Of a DNA stretch of 64,000 nt, positions 55,601-63,636 are shown one piece after another. The position numbers and the translations under genes are program-made. The notes under the pieces were generated by a model, which searched no databases, was not told the origin of the DNA, and was given only the letters and a program-made list of their open reading frames with translations. Positions within the stretch are counted from its first letter, which is position 1. Each line of letters starts with the position of its first letter. Source of the stretch: Spartobacteria bacterium. Its GTDB lineage: Bacteria; Verrucomicrobiota; Verrucomicrobiia; Chthoniobacterales; Chthoniobacteraceae. Location of the stretch: contig JAJPJG010000050.1 of assembly GCA_021324395.1 (NCBI GenBank), forward strand, positions 1 to 64,000. Reading direction: 5' to 3'.

Positions 55601-58365
55601 ATTTCGACATTTCGTTTGCGACTCCTTTTACCAGCAGCATCACTGTTTCCGGCGGCGATCCGTCACACTCGGATCTGCTCACGCTCAACGGCGATCCGAA
55701 CGCGGCGGAATCGGTGACGATTTCACAAGACGCAAATCCGACGCAGCAGTTGATTACCGGGCTCGGCACGACGATGCACGTTTCCGGCGTCGAGCTCATC
55801 GCTTATACGGGCGTCGGATCCAACGATAAACTCGACGTAAATACCGGTCCTGCCGACAACGTGATTCGTGTCGCACGCGGAAGTGCGTTTGACGAAGTCA
55901 CGTCGGATTCATTGCCGACGATTGATTTTACCGGTCTCGACACGTTTACATTGACGCCTGGTAAAGGCAAAGACGTGGCGACATTCGCGACCACCGGACT
56001 CAGAGGAGCAAATCATTATAACTACGACGCGCAGGCGGTGGACGTTCTCGTGATCGAAGGACAGGACGGCGGCGCGAATCGCAACGACAGCTTCACCATC
56101 ACGAATCCAGTTGGTGGTTCCGTCGCAGTCACCGACAACAATCCGCTCACACCCGGCAGCGTTACCGTGACCGCGACAAACACGATCGCAGGTTTGGAAA
56201 TCAACACACTCGGTGGCGACGACTCGGTGACGATTGACGTGGGTGGCACAGCGCTGATTACAGTGCCGATCACGTTTGATGGTGGCAATGGACATGACTC
56301 GCTGACGATCCAAGGAACGCCGCGTTATTCAGTCACGAACTCTTACACACCCGGCGCAGTGATTGATGGCGGACGTCTCGATTACCAAGGCAATGGCGAC
56401 GAAATGATCGTCGATTTTGCGCATCTTGAACCGGTGAGCGATTCGGTTCCCGCGACAAGTCTGACGGTGAACGGCACAGCCGCGCCAAACGCAATCAGCT
56501 ATTCGAATATTGGCACGAATGGGCTTGTGACTGTCGATGGTTTCGAGTCGCTCACATTTACAAACAAAACACAGCTTGTTCTCAACGGCGGATCGGGCAG
56601 CGATGAGATCAGCATCCATGCCGATGCAGCGCCGACTGGCTTGACGAATATCGTCGTCAACGGCGGCGATCCGACCGCGAGCGATACGCTAATCGTGACC
56701 GGCACGTCGAGCTTCGACGGCTTCCGCTATAATCCGACCAGCGCGAGCGCCGGCACGGTAAACGTCAACGCGCTGCCGCAAATCCAATACACCGGAATCG
56801 AACACACCGTGCTCGATGGACAGGCGGGTAACGATCGTTTCCGCATCGGTGCGAACTTCGGCACAGTCACTGTGATTGGCGGCGATGGGTCAGACACAAT
56901 TGATTTCCGTGACTCGAATCGTGCAGTCATTTTCGACATGCGCAAACTCGACGTCGCGCAACGCGTGAGCACCGGGAATGAATTTGTCACACTCGGTGAC
57001 CGCGTCGAAAATTTCACCGGCTCCGACTTTAACGATCTGATAACGACGGACGTTCAACCGTTTGCGCAATCGATCGATGGCGGACCGGTTTTTGGCGACG
57101 AAAACCCCGCGACGGTTCCGCCGGGCGATACGTTGACTGTCGATGCGAACGGCAGTGTGCTGACCGTCAAGAAAACAGGCGCTGAGGATGGCACTGCGAC
57201 GGGATTTGGTTACGCGCCGATCACGTTCAACGAAATTGAGACGCTGCACACCATCAATACCGCTGGCGGCAGCACTGGGGGCACGGGCAGCTCGCTCAAT
57301 AACAATGCGTTTAACGTCAGCATCAACTATCCGACCGGACATCGCCCGCGCGGTGTAGTGGATGCGGATGTGAATGGTGACGGGCACACCGACCTTGTGC
57401 TCACGTCGCGTCACGAAGGTGTCGTGCAGGTGATGCTCGGCAACGGTGACGGCACATTCCAGGCGCCACTCACATTCTCGAGCGGCGGCTCGCATCCGAC
57501 CGCTCTCGCAGTCGGCGATTTTGATGGAATCAATGGTCCGGACATCGCAGTTGTCAACGGGCACAGCAAAGACGTCGTGATTCTCGAAAACAACGGTGCG
57601 CCGGTGCCGAACTTTACGATCTCGAGCACGATTCCAGGCTTGGGTAAAGACGCGCGTTCCATTCACGCTGCGCAACTCGATGGCATTAACGGCGACGATT
57701 TGGTTGTGACAAACAACCACACGTCCACCGTCAGCGTGCTGCTGAGCGCTGGCGGCTTGTCCTTCTCGCCGCCCACCAGTTTTGCGACAGGCGGACATCA
57801 GGCACGCGATGCGCAGATAGTCGATCTCAATGGCGACGGCGATCTGGACATCGTCACAGCGAACTACGCCTCGAAAAACATAAGCGTGCTCCTCAACGAT
57901 GGCTCCGGCGGCTTTGGCGCGCCGGCGCTCTTCACCACGGGCAGGTATCCCACATCGATTACCATTGGTGATCTCAATCACGACGGAAACCAGGACGTCA
58001 TCGTCTCGAACAGCTCGAGCGCATTCTTCAGCGTGCTGCTCGGGGACGGCGCCGGCGCCTTCAAGCCGCAAATCCAGACAAAATATCCTCACGGCCAAAG
58101 ACCGCAGGCGATCGGAATCGGAGATTTCAATTTCGATGGCATCCTCGACATCGTCGTGGCGGATCGCCGAAGCGACCAACTCGGATTCGTGCTGGGCGTT
58201 GGCAATGGCACATTCACCGCGCCTATATTTGTAAAAGTGGGCAATGTGCGCGGGCTACAGCCAACTTCGCTCGACGTCGGCGACTTCAATCAGGACGGCG
58301 CGAGCGACATCGCGATGATCAACCTCGAGACCGACAACGTCAGCGTCGTGCTGCGCCATGTGTAA
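52681..58365 (+). CDS. Giant repeat exoprotein (1894 aa), paralogue of the preceding gene
   Basis: The N-terminus is very basic (RSRKRARASFEPRQS) and leads to FFCERLESRIVYAAVLSG, a variant of the same motif. The body shares the repeat elements of the 3898-aa protein: INLNNPNTP, GGDPTASD, NGLDGDDNF and GLGTT. The period is near 1.6 kb (elements at about 53.5, 55.1 and 56.65 kb). The last 350 residues are the same FG-GAP/VCBS propeller (DVNGDGHTDLVLTSRH, DLNGDGDLDIVTANYA). It follows the first gene by 72 bp on the same strand and may be cotranscribed. It lacks the RTX-like nonapeptide block. Confidence 0.88.
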   Translation: MKRSKNYNWKRFLRSRIHDLQLNVRSRKRARASFEPRQSFFCERLESRIVYAAVLSGNVLHITGDDSGPFNDQITISLKAGDPSNIHIQQNLAPAQDFLVASVNQIVVDGLAGDDSLTIDLTNGNPLQAGGLNFDGGTGRNVLVLTNGSESKDVHSLGPNPGQGAIDLTLTGTGAGSSFVHYQNLAPVNDYLAGPLVVNGSAASNAINYTVGRNDADTADQSDRGRVTVDNFEPIQFSNKTTLTVSGLGGDDVINLNNPNTPNDLTDIFVNGNDPTASDVLIVNGTTALDSIHVSLTGSDTADITGAGPVAIHAATIEQLKVNGQGNGDALTISTPGFDDIVYTPGANVDAGSLTVQNASLGQVLPVSFSNLGNAGTLAISSLFSVLEVNGTSHSDVFTVDGGTSTVQVLSNGVIPVPVTLPITTSGVFALTLHGLDGNDSFQLHGTLPYLQTTIDGGDPSASDSVTLYGTSSADAIGVALDAAGDTVTGFGGTVTLLGVENLAIKTAQSDDSVSVTNFGAASDLHHIAIDTGGDSDTLAVSTTKLADNITYTPTASDGGLLTANGVGPDLTFTGLGSTFTLDPLGGGDTLTVLGTTANDSISILLDATVSVQVNALKTIQVTTPANLDSLIVSAGAGADAISVSGAGALNSLLVNGQDNNDSLTVDFSSGNPIPTSGITFDGGLGNDSLTLSGGSETAETYSPGLIPGAGTIAITSSAKAGIIHFANIEPLIDTVSGPLTVNGTDANNAINLKAGSSLAQNSGVVSVDNYESIEFTNKTSLTISAGAGDDVINLNDATTPVGLTDIFVDGGDATASDKLIVNNLNASNPATFTPTAADAGDITFSAQPNVHFTTVEAVTINGHGNNNNLTVFGTAGNDTFNYTPGSTTDSGFVQVNALVPLTFINLGTTASVLLDGNGSDDTLVFNGSSLDDNVTVAATSGAISLTNAIGAYLPVTTRGITALKLNGLDGDDNFDISFATPFTSSITVSGGDPSHSDLLTLNGDPNAAESVTISQDANPTQQLITGLGTTMHVSGVELIAYTGVGSNDKLDVNTGPADNVIRVARGSAFDEVTSDSLPTIDFTGLDTFTLTPGKGKDVATFATTGLRGANHYNYDAQAVDVLVIEGQDGGANRNDSFTITNPVGGSVAVTDNNPLTPGSVTVTATNTIAGLEINTLGGDDSVTIDVGGTALITVPITFDGGNGHDSLTIQGTPRYSVTNSYTPGAVIDGGRLDYQGNGDEMIVDFAHLEPVSDSVPATSLTVNGTAAPNAISYSNIGTNGLVTVDGFESLTFTNKTQLVLNGGSGSDEISIHADAAPTGLTNIVVNGGDPTASDTLIVTGTSSFDGFRYNPTSASAGTVNVNALPQIQYTGIEHTVLDGQAGNDRFRIGANFGTVTVIGGDGSDTIDFRDSNRAVIFDMRKLDVAQRVSTGNEFVTLGDRVENFTGSDFNDLITTDVQPFAQSIDGGPVFGDENPATVPPGDTLTVDANGSVLTVKKTGAEDGTATGFGYAPITFNEIETLHTINTAGGSTGGTGSSLNNNAFNVSINYPTGHRPRGVVDADVNGDGHTDLVLTSRHEGVVQVMLGNGDGTFQAPLTFSSGGSHPTALAVGDFDGINGPDIAVVNGHSKDVVILENNGAPVPNFTISSTIPGLGKDARSIHAAQLDGINGDDLVVTNNHTSTVSVLLSAGGLSFSPPTSFATGGHQARDAQIVDLNGDGDLDIVTANYASKNISVLLNDGSGGFGAPALFTTGRYPTSITIGDLNHDGNQDVIVSNSSSAFFSVLLGDGAGAFKPQIQTKYPHGQRPQAIGIGDFNFDGILDIVVADRRSDQLGFVLGVGNGTFTAPIFVKVGNVRGLQPTSLDVGDFNQDGASDIAMINLETDNVSVVLRHV

Positions 58366-58419
58366 ACAAAGCGTGTAACTCGCATCGCCGATTTTGCTTT
58401 CGCGGCGGAATCTGATTTG

Positions 58420-61077
58420 ATGTCGGCAATGGCGCAGCCACCGACTGGCACAATCACGTTTCTGTTCACCGACATCGAGGGCAGCTCTCAACTCTGGGAG
58501 CGGCATCCCGAGGCGATGCGTCTGGCCCTGGCAAAGCACGACACGATTTTGCGCGAGGCGTGCGAAACTCGCGGCGGATTCGTCTTTAAAACGATCGGCG
58601 ATGCATTTTGCGTTGCATTCGATACGGCGCACACGGCATTCATCGCAGCGCTGGAGGCGCAGCGGTTGTTAAACGGAGAGTCGTGGGACCAAACCGGCCC
58701 CCTGAAAGTGCGCATGGCGCTGCACACCGGACCGGCGGAGCATCGTGATCGCGATTATTTCGGACCGGCTCTGAATCGCGTGAGCCGCTTGCTCGCAGCG
58801 GCGCATGGTGGACAGACCCTGCTCTCGCTGCCGACGGAGGAACTCGTGCGCGATCAACTGCCGGACGGCGTGCGACTGCGCGATCTCGGCGAGCGCCGGT
58901 TGCGCGATCTCACACGACCGGAGCGGATTTACCAACTCGTCGCGGACGATCTCCCGTCCGAATTTCCGTCGCTTCGCTCGCTGGAAAGCGTGCCGAACAA
59001 TCTGCCCGCGCAATTGACGACGTTCGTCGGACGCGAGCGCGAAATGGCGGAGGTAAAGCGTTTGTTAAATGCAACGCATCTGCTCACGCTCACCGGCGCA
59101 GGCGGCACCGGCAAGACGCGCCTTTCGCTGCAAGTCGCCGCGGACGTGCTCGAGCAATTTCCCGACGGCGTCTGGCTTGTCGAATTTGCAACGATTGACG
59201 ATCCGGCGCTCGTGCCGGAATTGGTTGCCGCTGCGTTAAACGTGCGTCAGGAGCCGGATCAGTCACTCGTCATTACGTTGACAAACTTTCTCCGCGCGAA
59301 AAACGTGCTGCTCATCCTCGACAACTGCGAGCACGTCGTTACTGCGTGCGCGCGTCTGGCAGAAACGTTGCTGCGCGCCTCCTCGAATTTGCGCATCCTC
59401 GCGAGCAGTCGCGAGCCGCTCGCCATCGCGGGCGAAACGGCGTGGCCGCTTCCCGCACTTTCGCTGCCCGAGGAATATTGGCGCAACATCCGCGGCGGCG
59501 ACGATGCGATTGAGCGGCTCGCGCAGTTCGAGTCGGTCCGGCTGTTCATCGATCGCGCGAGAGCGGCTCGCCCCGCATTCATTTTGACAAACGAAAATGT
59601 CATCACCGTCGCGCAAATCTGCTCACGTCTGGACGGCATTCCGCTCGCCATCGAGCTCGCCGCGGCGCGCGTGAAAGTGCTCTCGCTTTCACAAATCGCC
59701 GAACGGCTCGACGACCGTTTTCGCTTGCTCACGAGCGGCTCGCGCACTGCGCTGCCGCGCCAGCAGACCCTTCGCGCGCTCATCGATTGGAGCTACGATT
59801 TGCTCAGCGAGTCCGAGCGCAAGCTGCTCCAGCGGCTTTCCGTATTCGCGCGCGGACGCACGCTCGAAGCCATCGAAGCCGTCTGCTCGGGCGAGGGGAT
59901 CGAGGATTTTGAGATCGTCGATTTGCTGACTCAACTGGTCGACAAATCGCTCGTCAGCGTCGAGAAATCGCCCGGCAAGGAGGCGCGCTATTACATCACC
60001 GAATCGATCTGGGACTACAGCCGGGAAAAGCTCGAGCAGAGTGGCGAGCGCGAGACATTCCGTATCCGGCACCTGGATTACTTTCTGGCGTTCGCCGAAA
60101 AAATCGAGCCCCTCTTGTTTGGCCCGGATCAGCGCGCCGTTTTTGCGCGTATCGAGGAGGATTCCATCAATACGCGCTTTGCAGTCGAGACCGGTTGCGA
60201 GCTTCCCGGTCAGGCGCCGAAAGCGTTGCGCATTCTCTCGGCCGCACAGCGCATTGTCGAAGTGCGTGGCTTGTTTAAAGAATCGCGCGAGCTTTTCGCG
60301 AAGCTCCTCAGTCATCCCGAGAACGCCGCGCGCAATGCGGTCCGTGCAAAGGCGCTTGCCGCCGCGGCTCGGCTCGCGTGGATTTCCGACGACCTCGTTC
60401 CGGGCCGTCAATATCAGGAGGAGGCGCTCGCCATTTACCGCGAGATCGGCCTGCGCACCGGCATCATCGATTCGCTCGGCGACCTCTCGATGTATCTGTG
60501 GGATGTTAATGACATCGCAGGCGCGAAGGCGTTGCTCGACGAAGCCGAGTCGATGCTTGAGCCGGGTGATCGCCGGTTGCGCGCCGATCTCCTCAGCGAC
60601 CGCGCGGCGGTTGCCGCCAGCGAGGGCCGGCACGAGGAAAGCCTCGCACTCAACGGGCAAAGCCTCGCCCTTTACCGCGAGCTCGGCGACTGGTGGTTCG
60701 TCGCCATCGTGCAATGGGCGACCGGCGTTACCGCACTCCGCCTCGGGTTCATCGAACAGGCGCGCACCCATTTTCGCGAAAATCTCGAAGCCGCGCGCGA
60801 CATCGGCTCCGGCTGGGGGCTGCCGTTTTCCATCGAGGCATTCGCCGCCCTCGCCGTCACGGAACAGCACTACGACCGCGCCGCCCGTCTGCTCGGCGCT
60901 GCCGAGGCGCTGCGTGAAAAAGCCGGCATCGCCACCGCTCCCGCCGACCATCCGGCCATGCGCGAGATTCTTGCATCGGCTGCGGAGAATTTTGCGAAAA
61001 AGGAAATCGCAGACATCCGGCGCGAAGGTCGCAAATTGAGCGCCGAGGAAGCAGCCGCCTTCGCGCTAGCGGATTAA
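58420..61077 (+). CDS. Class III adenylate/guanylate cyclase-NB-ARC ATPase-TPR regulator (STAND family)
   Basis: 885 aa from ATG 58420. Cyclase domain (about 10-180): metal-binding D18 in FLFTDIEGSSQLWERHP and D61 in FKTIGDAF, and the Asn/Arg of GPALNRVSRLLAAAHGGQ are present. NB-ARC (about 205-470): Walker A LTGAGGTGKTRLS, Walker B VLLILDNCEHV, LASSREPL, and the GIPLAIELAAARV helix. A winged-helix-like LTQLVDKSLV region and TPR helices follow to the end. This architecture senses an unknown ligand through the TPRs and couples it to ATP-driven assembly; the cyclase residues suggest nucleotide second-messenger output (inference). No regulated gene is evident. Confidence 0.9.
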   Translation: MSAMAQPPTGTITFLFTDIEGSSQLWERHPEAMRLALAKHDTILREACETRGGFVFKTIGDAFCVAFDTAHTAFIAALEAQRLLNGESWDQTGPLKVRMALHTGPAEHRDRDYFGPALNRVSRLLAAAHGGQTLLSLPTEELVRDQLPDGVRLRDLGERRLRDLTRPERIYQLVADDLPSEFPSLRSLESVPNNLPAQLTTFVGREREMAEVKRLLNATHLLTLTGAGGTGKTRLSLQVAADVLEQFPDGVWLVEFATIDDPALVPELVAAALNVRQEPDQSLVITLTNFLRAKNVLLILDNCEHVVTACARLAETLLRASSNLRILASSREPLAIAGETAWPLPALSLPEEYWRNIRGGDDAIERLAQFESVRLFIDRARAARPAFILTNENVITVAQICSRLDGIPLAIELAAARVKVLSLSQIAERLDDRFRLLTSGSRTALPRQQTLRALIDWSYDLLSESERKLLQRLSVFARGRTLEAIEAVCSGEGIEDFEIVDLLTQLVDKSLVSVEKSPGKEARYYITESIWDYSREKLEQSGERETFRIRHLDYFLAFAEKIEPLLFGPDQRAVFARIEEDSINTRFAVETGCELPGQAPKALRILSAAQRIVEVRGLFKESRELFAKLLSHPENAARNAVRAKALAAAARLAWISDDLVPGRQYQEEALAIYREIGLRTGIIDSLGDLSMYLWDVNDIAGAKALLDEAESMLEPGDRRLRADLLSDRAAVAASEGRHEESLALNGQSLALYRELGDWWFVAIVQWATGVTALRLGFIEQARTHFRENLEAARDIGSGWGLPFSIEAFAALAVTEQHYDRAARLLGAAEALREKAGIATAPADHPAMREILASAAENFAKKEIADIRREGRKLSAEEAAAFALAD

Positions 61078-61090
61078 CTGGCCCCGTCTT

Positions 61091-61168
61091 GAGGGACGCG
61101 CGCCGACGCGTCCCTGCCTGCTTGGGGCGTGCAGGCGGATTCGCGGGACGGCGCGGCGGCCGTCCCTC
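61091..61168. repeat. GC-rich palindromic element (REP-like)
   Basis: Two hairpins, GGGACGCG/CGCGTCCC (61093-61114) and GGGACGGC/GCCGTCCC (61145-61166). The outer arms GAGGGACG and CGTCCCTC also pair. It lies 14 bp after the cyclase gene and may act as terminator or be a dispersed palindrome. No T-run. Confidence 0.6.
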
Positions 61169-61233
61169 CAGTCGCGGCGTTCTTTACCGCTTGTCTTTGC
61201 AAGTTGAGGAAATGACTTTAAATCAATCGTGCG

Positions 61234-61743
61234 ATGATCTTGACCTTAGAAGACCTCCGCGGTGTCGGGCGGTGGGCTGCCGATTGTGCGGAGCGGGTGT
61301 TGCCGCTGTTTGAGACGAAGGTGCCATCCGATCCGCGCCCGAGCGAGGCGATCGAGGGGATTCGGGAGTTTGCGCGCGGGGGGAAGCGGACGGCGCGATT
61401 GCGCACCGTGGCATTGGCGGCTCTCGCTGCCGCCCGTGAAGCCGGCGATGAGGCGGCCGGCGCGGCTGCACGCGCCGCAGGCTGTGCGGCGTCGAGCGCT
61501 TACACGCATCCATTGCCAGCCGCTCATCATGCGAAACACGTTCTCGCGCCGGCGGCGTATGCGGCACAGGCGCGAGAACTTGCGGCGAACGACCCAAACG
61601 CAGGTGACGAGGAAATCCGGTGGGCGATTGAGCACGCCTCGTCGGAGGTTCGCGCGGTGGTGCAAAAGTGGCCGGCGCGCGGTCCAGGTCGTGGCAGGTT
61701 CAATGCGCTCCTTTATCAGCTAGATGCCGAGCTTCGCCGCTGA
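61234..61743 (+). CDS. Putative immunity protein (Imm-5-like)
   Basis: 169 aa. LTLEDLRGVGRWAADCAERV followed by LPLFE, then RPSEAIEGIREFARG, repeated alanine-rich helices and AHHAKHVLAPAAYAAQARE, correspond to the putative immunity protein family often found near polymorphic toxins. No toxin gene lies beside it here, so a different role or an orphan immunity gene is possible. Confidence 0.7.
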   Translation: MILTLEDLRGVGRWAADCAERVLPLFETKVPSDPRPSEAIEGIREFARGGKRTARLRTVALAALAAAREAGDEAAGAAARAAGCAASSAYTHPLPAAHHAKHVLAPAAYAAQARELAANDPNAGDEEIRWAIEHASSEVRAVVQKWPARGPGRGRFNALLYQLDAELRR

Positions 61744-61882
61744 AGTCATCCACGCCTGCCGGCGGAGTTGGGCTTTTTGTTTTGCTTTAATTCCCTGAGC
61801 CGGTAGAACAGCGGCGAAATTTCTGCACGGCGGCGGATTCCCTCCAGCGTTGCGTGGCGCAGAAATCGCTTCTACCAATCGC

Positions 61883-62611
61883 ATGCAGCTTTCCGTATCC
61901 CTCTCTCCTATACGTATTTCTACGGTGCGCACTGTGGCGCTGTCGCTTTGCGCAGCCGGGGCAATTTTCGCCAGTTCCAACGCAAAAGCGGAACCGTTTT
62001 TCGGCGGTTCGCGCATGTCGTCGATCGGGACAGTGCAGCCATTTTACACCGGCGCGCGGACAACGCGGGTGCGGACGGAAATCGCGCTGTATCAGCCGCG
62101 CACCGAGCAGCCGGTCGAGCGTCCTGAGCCTGAAGAGGAACCGGCACCGCAGCAGCAGCAGGTGGAAAGCAGCGGGCCGCAGCCGACTGTTTCCGGCAGC
62201 CGCGCGGTGCTGCGCCGAGGCGTGGCCTATGCGCCATCGAGTGCGCCGGCATCGGTGAAGCGGGCGATCTGGGCGGTGAATGCGATCCGCCGGAAGCCTT
62301 ACAAATGGGGCGGCGGGCACGGATCATTTAGCGATTCGGGCTACGATTGCTCGGGCAGTGTTTCCTTTGCGCTGCACCATGCGGGCGTGCTGAACTCGCC
62401 GCTGCCCTCGAGCGATTTCCTGCGTTACGGCGAGCGCGGTCGCGGACGCTGGGTGACAATCTACGCGCGACACGGCCACACGTTTGCCGTCATCGCGGGG
62501 CTGCGGCTCGACACGACTGATTTTTACCGCGGCGGCGATGTCGGTCCGCGCTGGTATGCCGACGGACGCGATACGTGGGGATTTTCGGCGAGGCATCCGG
62601 TCGGGCTTTGA
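61883..62611 (+). CDS. NlpC/P60-like cell-wall peptidase, exported
   Basis: 242 aa from ATG 61883 (a frame to 61850 also exists). Signal region SIRISTVRTVALSLCAAGAI-type ending near SNAKA, then a Pro/Gln-rich linker (EEEPAPQQQQ). The catalytic domain has YKWGGGHGSFSDSGYDCSGS with the nucleophile Cys and a His in RHGHTFAVI. This is the papain-like NlpC/P60 pattern of enzymes that cleave peptidoglycan peptides. The third catalytic residue is not certain by eye. Confidence 0.82.
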   Translation: MQLSVSLSPIRISTVRTVALSLCAAGAIFASSNAKAEPFFGGSRMSSIGTVQPFYTGARTTRVRTEIALYQPRTEQPVERPEPEEEPAPQQQQVESSGPQPTVSGSRAVLRRGVAYAPSSAPASVKRAIWAVNAIRRKPYKWGGGHGSFSDSGYDCSGSVSFALHHAGVLNSPLPSSDFLRYGERGRGRWVTIYARHGHTFAVIAGLRLDTTDFYRGGDVGPRWYADGRDTWGFSARHPVGL

Positions 62612-62620
62612 CCGGCGGGC

Positions 62621-62691
62621 GTTAAGAGTTAAAAGTTAAGAATTAAAACGCCTTGCAGCGGATTCTTAATTTTTAAATTTTAGCTCTTAAC
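62621..62691. promoter_or_regulatory. Long AT-rich imperfect hairpin before the DnaJ-type gene
   Basis: GTTAAGAG (62621-62628) pairs with CTCTTAAC (62684-62691), and AAGTTAAGAATTAAAA with ATTCTTAATTTTT inside. The loop is about 13 nt (CGCCTTGCAGCGG). It ends 6 bp before the ATG at 62698, so it would cover the ribosome site of that gene; it may terminate the upstream transcript or regulate translation. Confidence 0.5.
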
Positions 62692-62697
62692 TTAGCC

Positions 62698-63630
62698 ATG
62701 CCTGTTCAATTCAAGGATTACTACGAGACCCTCGGCGTATCGAAAACGGCGACGCAGGACGAGATTCGCAAGGCTTTTCGCAAGCTCGCGCGGCAGCACC
62801 ACCCCGATGTCGCGAAGGAGAAGGACAAGAAGGCCGCCGAGGCGAAATTTAAGGAAATCAACGAAGCCTACGAGGTTTTGAGCGACCCGGAGAAGCGGAA
62901 GAAATACGATACACTCGGTGCGGACTGGGAACGCGGCGGAGCGCAACCGCCGCCTCAGTGGCAGCACGGTTTTGGCGGCGAGGGGAATGGCGGCACGGAG
63001 TTCCATTTCGGCGGCACCGGGTTTAGCGATTTCTTCGAACAGTTTTTCGGCGGCATGAGCGGACGCCGCAATCCATTCGGCGGCGGCTTTGCAGGCCAGG
63101 AAATCTCGCAACGCGGACAGGATATCGAGGCGGACATTCTCGTCACGATCGAAGAGGCGATGCATGGTTCCAAACGTCAGGTGTCATTCCGCCGCTCGCC
63201 GCACGCGAAGACCGAGACTTACAACGTGCGCATCCCTGCGGGTGTTCACGAGGATCAGCGCATTCGGCTTGCGGGGCAGGGGGGCAAAGGCGCGCATGGC
63301 GGCCCTGCCGGTGACCTGTATCTGAGGGTAAAATTTGCGAAGCATCCCGATTATCGCGTCGAGGGAAACGATCTCATTCACGATCTCGAGCTGAAGCCGT
63401 GGCAGGCGGTGCTCGGCTGCGAAGTGTCTATTCCGACTCCCGAGGGGAAGGTGAAGCTGAAAGTTCCCGCCGGCACGCAAGCCGGTCAGCGTTTTCGCCT
63501 CAAGCAACGCGGCCTTCCGAAGACTGCGAGCACGCGCGGTGATCTTTACGTCATGGCGGAGATCGACATTCCCAAAACGCTCACGAAACAGCAGCGGGAG
63601 CTGTGGGAAAAATTGCGCGACGCAGAGTAG
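62698..63630 (+). CDS. cbpA: CbpA-type DnaJ co-chaperone
   Basis: 310 aa. J domain with KDYYETLGVSKTATQDEIRK and the HPD signature (QHHPDVAKEK). A Gly/Phe-rich linker (FGGEGNGG, FFGGMSGRRNPFGGG) and two C-terminal substrate-binding barrels (VTIEEAMHGSKRQVSF, GDLYLRVKFAKHPDYRVEGN) follow. The zinc-finger domain of DnaJ is absent, so it is CbpA-like. It stimulates DnaK ATPase. The proposed hairpin immediately upstream may control it. Confidence 0.92.
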   Translation: MPVQFKDYYETLGVSKTATQDEIRKAFRKLARQHHPDVAKEKDKKAAEAKFKEINEAYEVLSDPEKRKKYDTLGADWERGGAQPPPQWQHGFGGEGNGGTEFHFGGTGFSDFFEQFFGGMSGRRNPFGGGFAGQEISQRGQDIEADILVTIEEAMHGSKRQVSFRRSPHAKTETYNVRIPAGVHEDQRIRLAGQGGKGAHGGPAGDLYLRVKFAKHPDYRVEGNDLIHDLELKPWQAVLGCEVSIPTPEGKVKLKVPAGTQAGQRFRLKQRGLPKTASTRGDLYVMAEIDIPKTLTKQQRELWEKLRDAE

Positions 63631-63636
63631 GGCGCG

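Noticed and set aside
59689-60951. 420-codon minus-strand frame within the cyclase-NB-ARC gene
   Set aside because: It is antisense to conserved NB-ARC and TPR coding sequence and has no recognisable domain.
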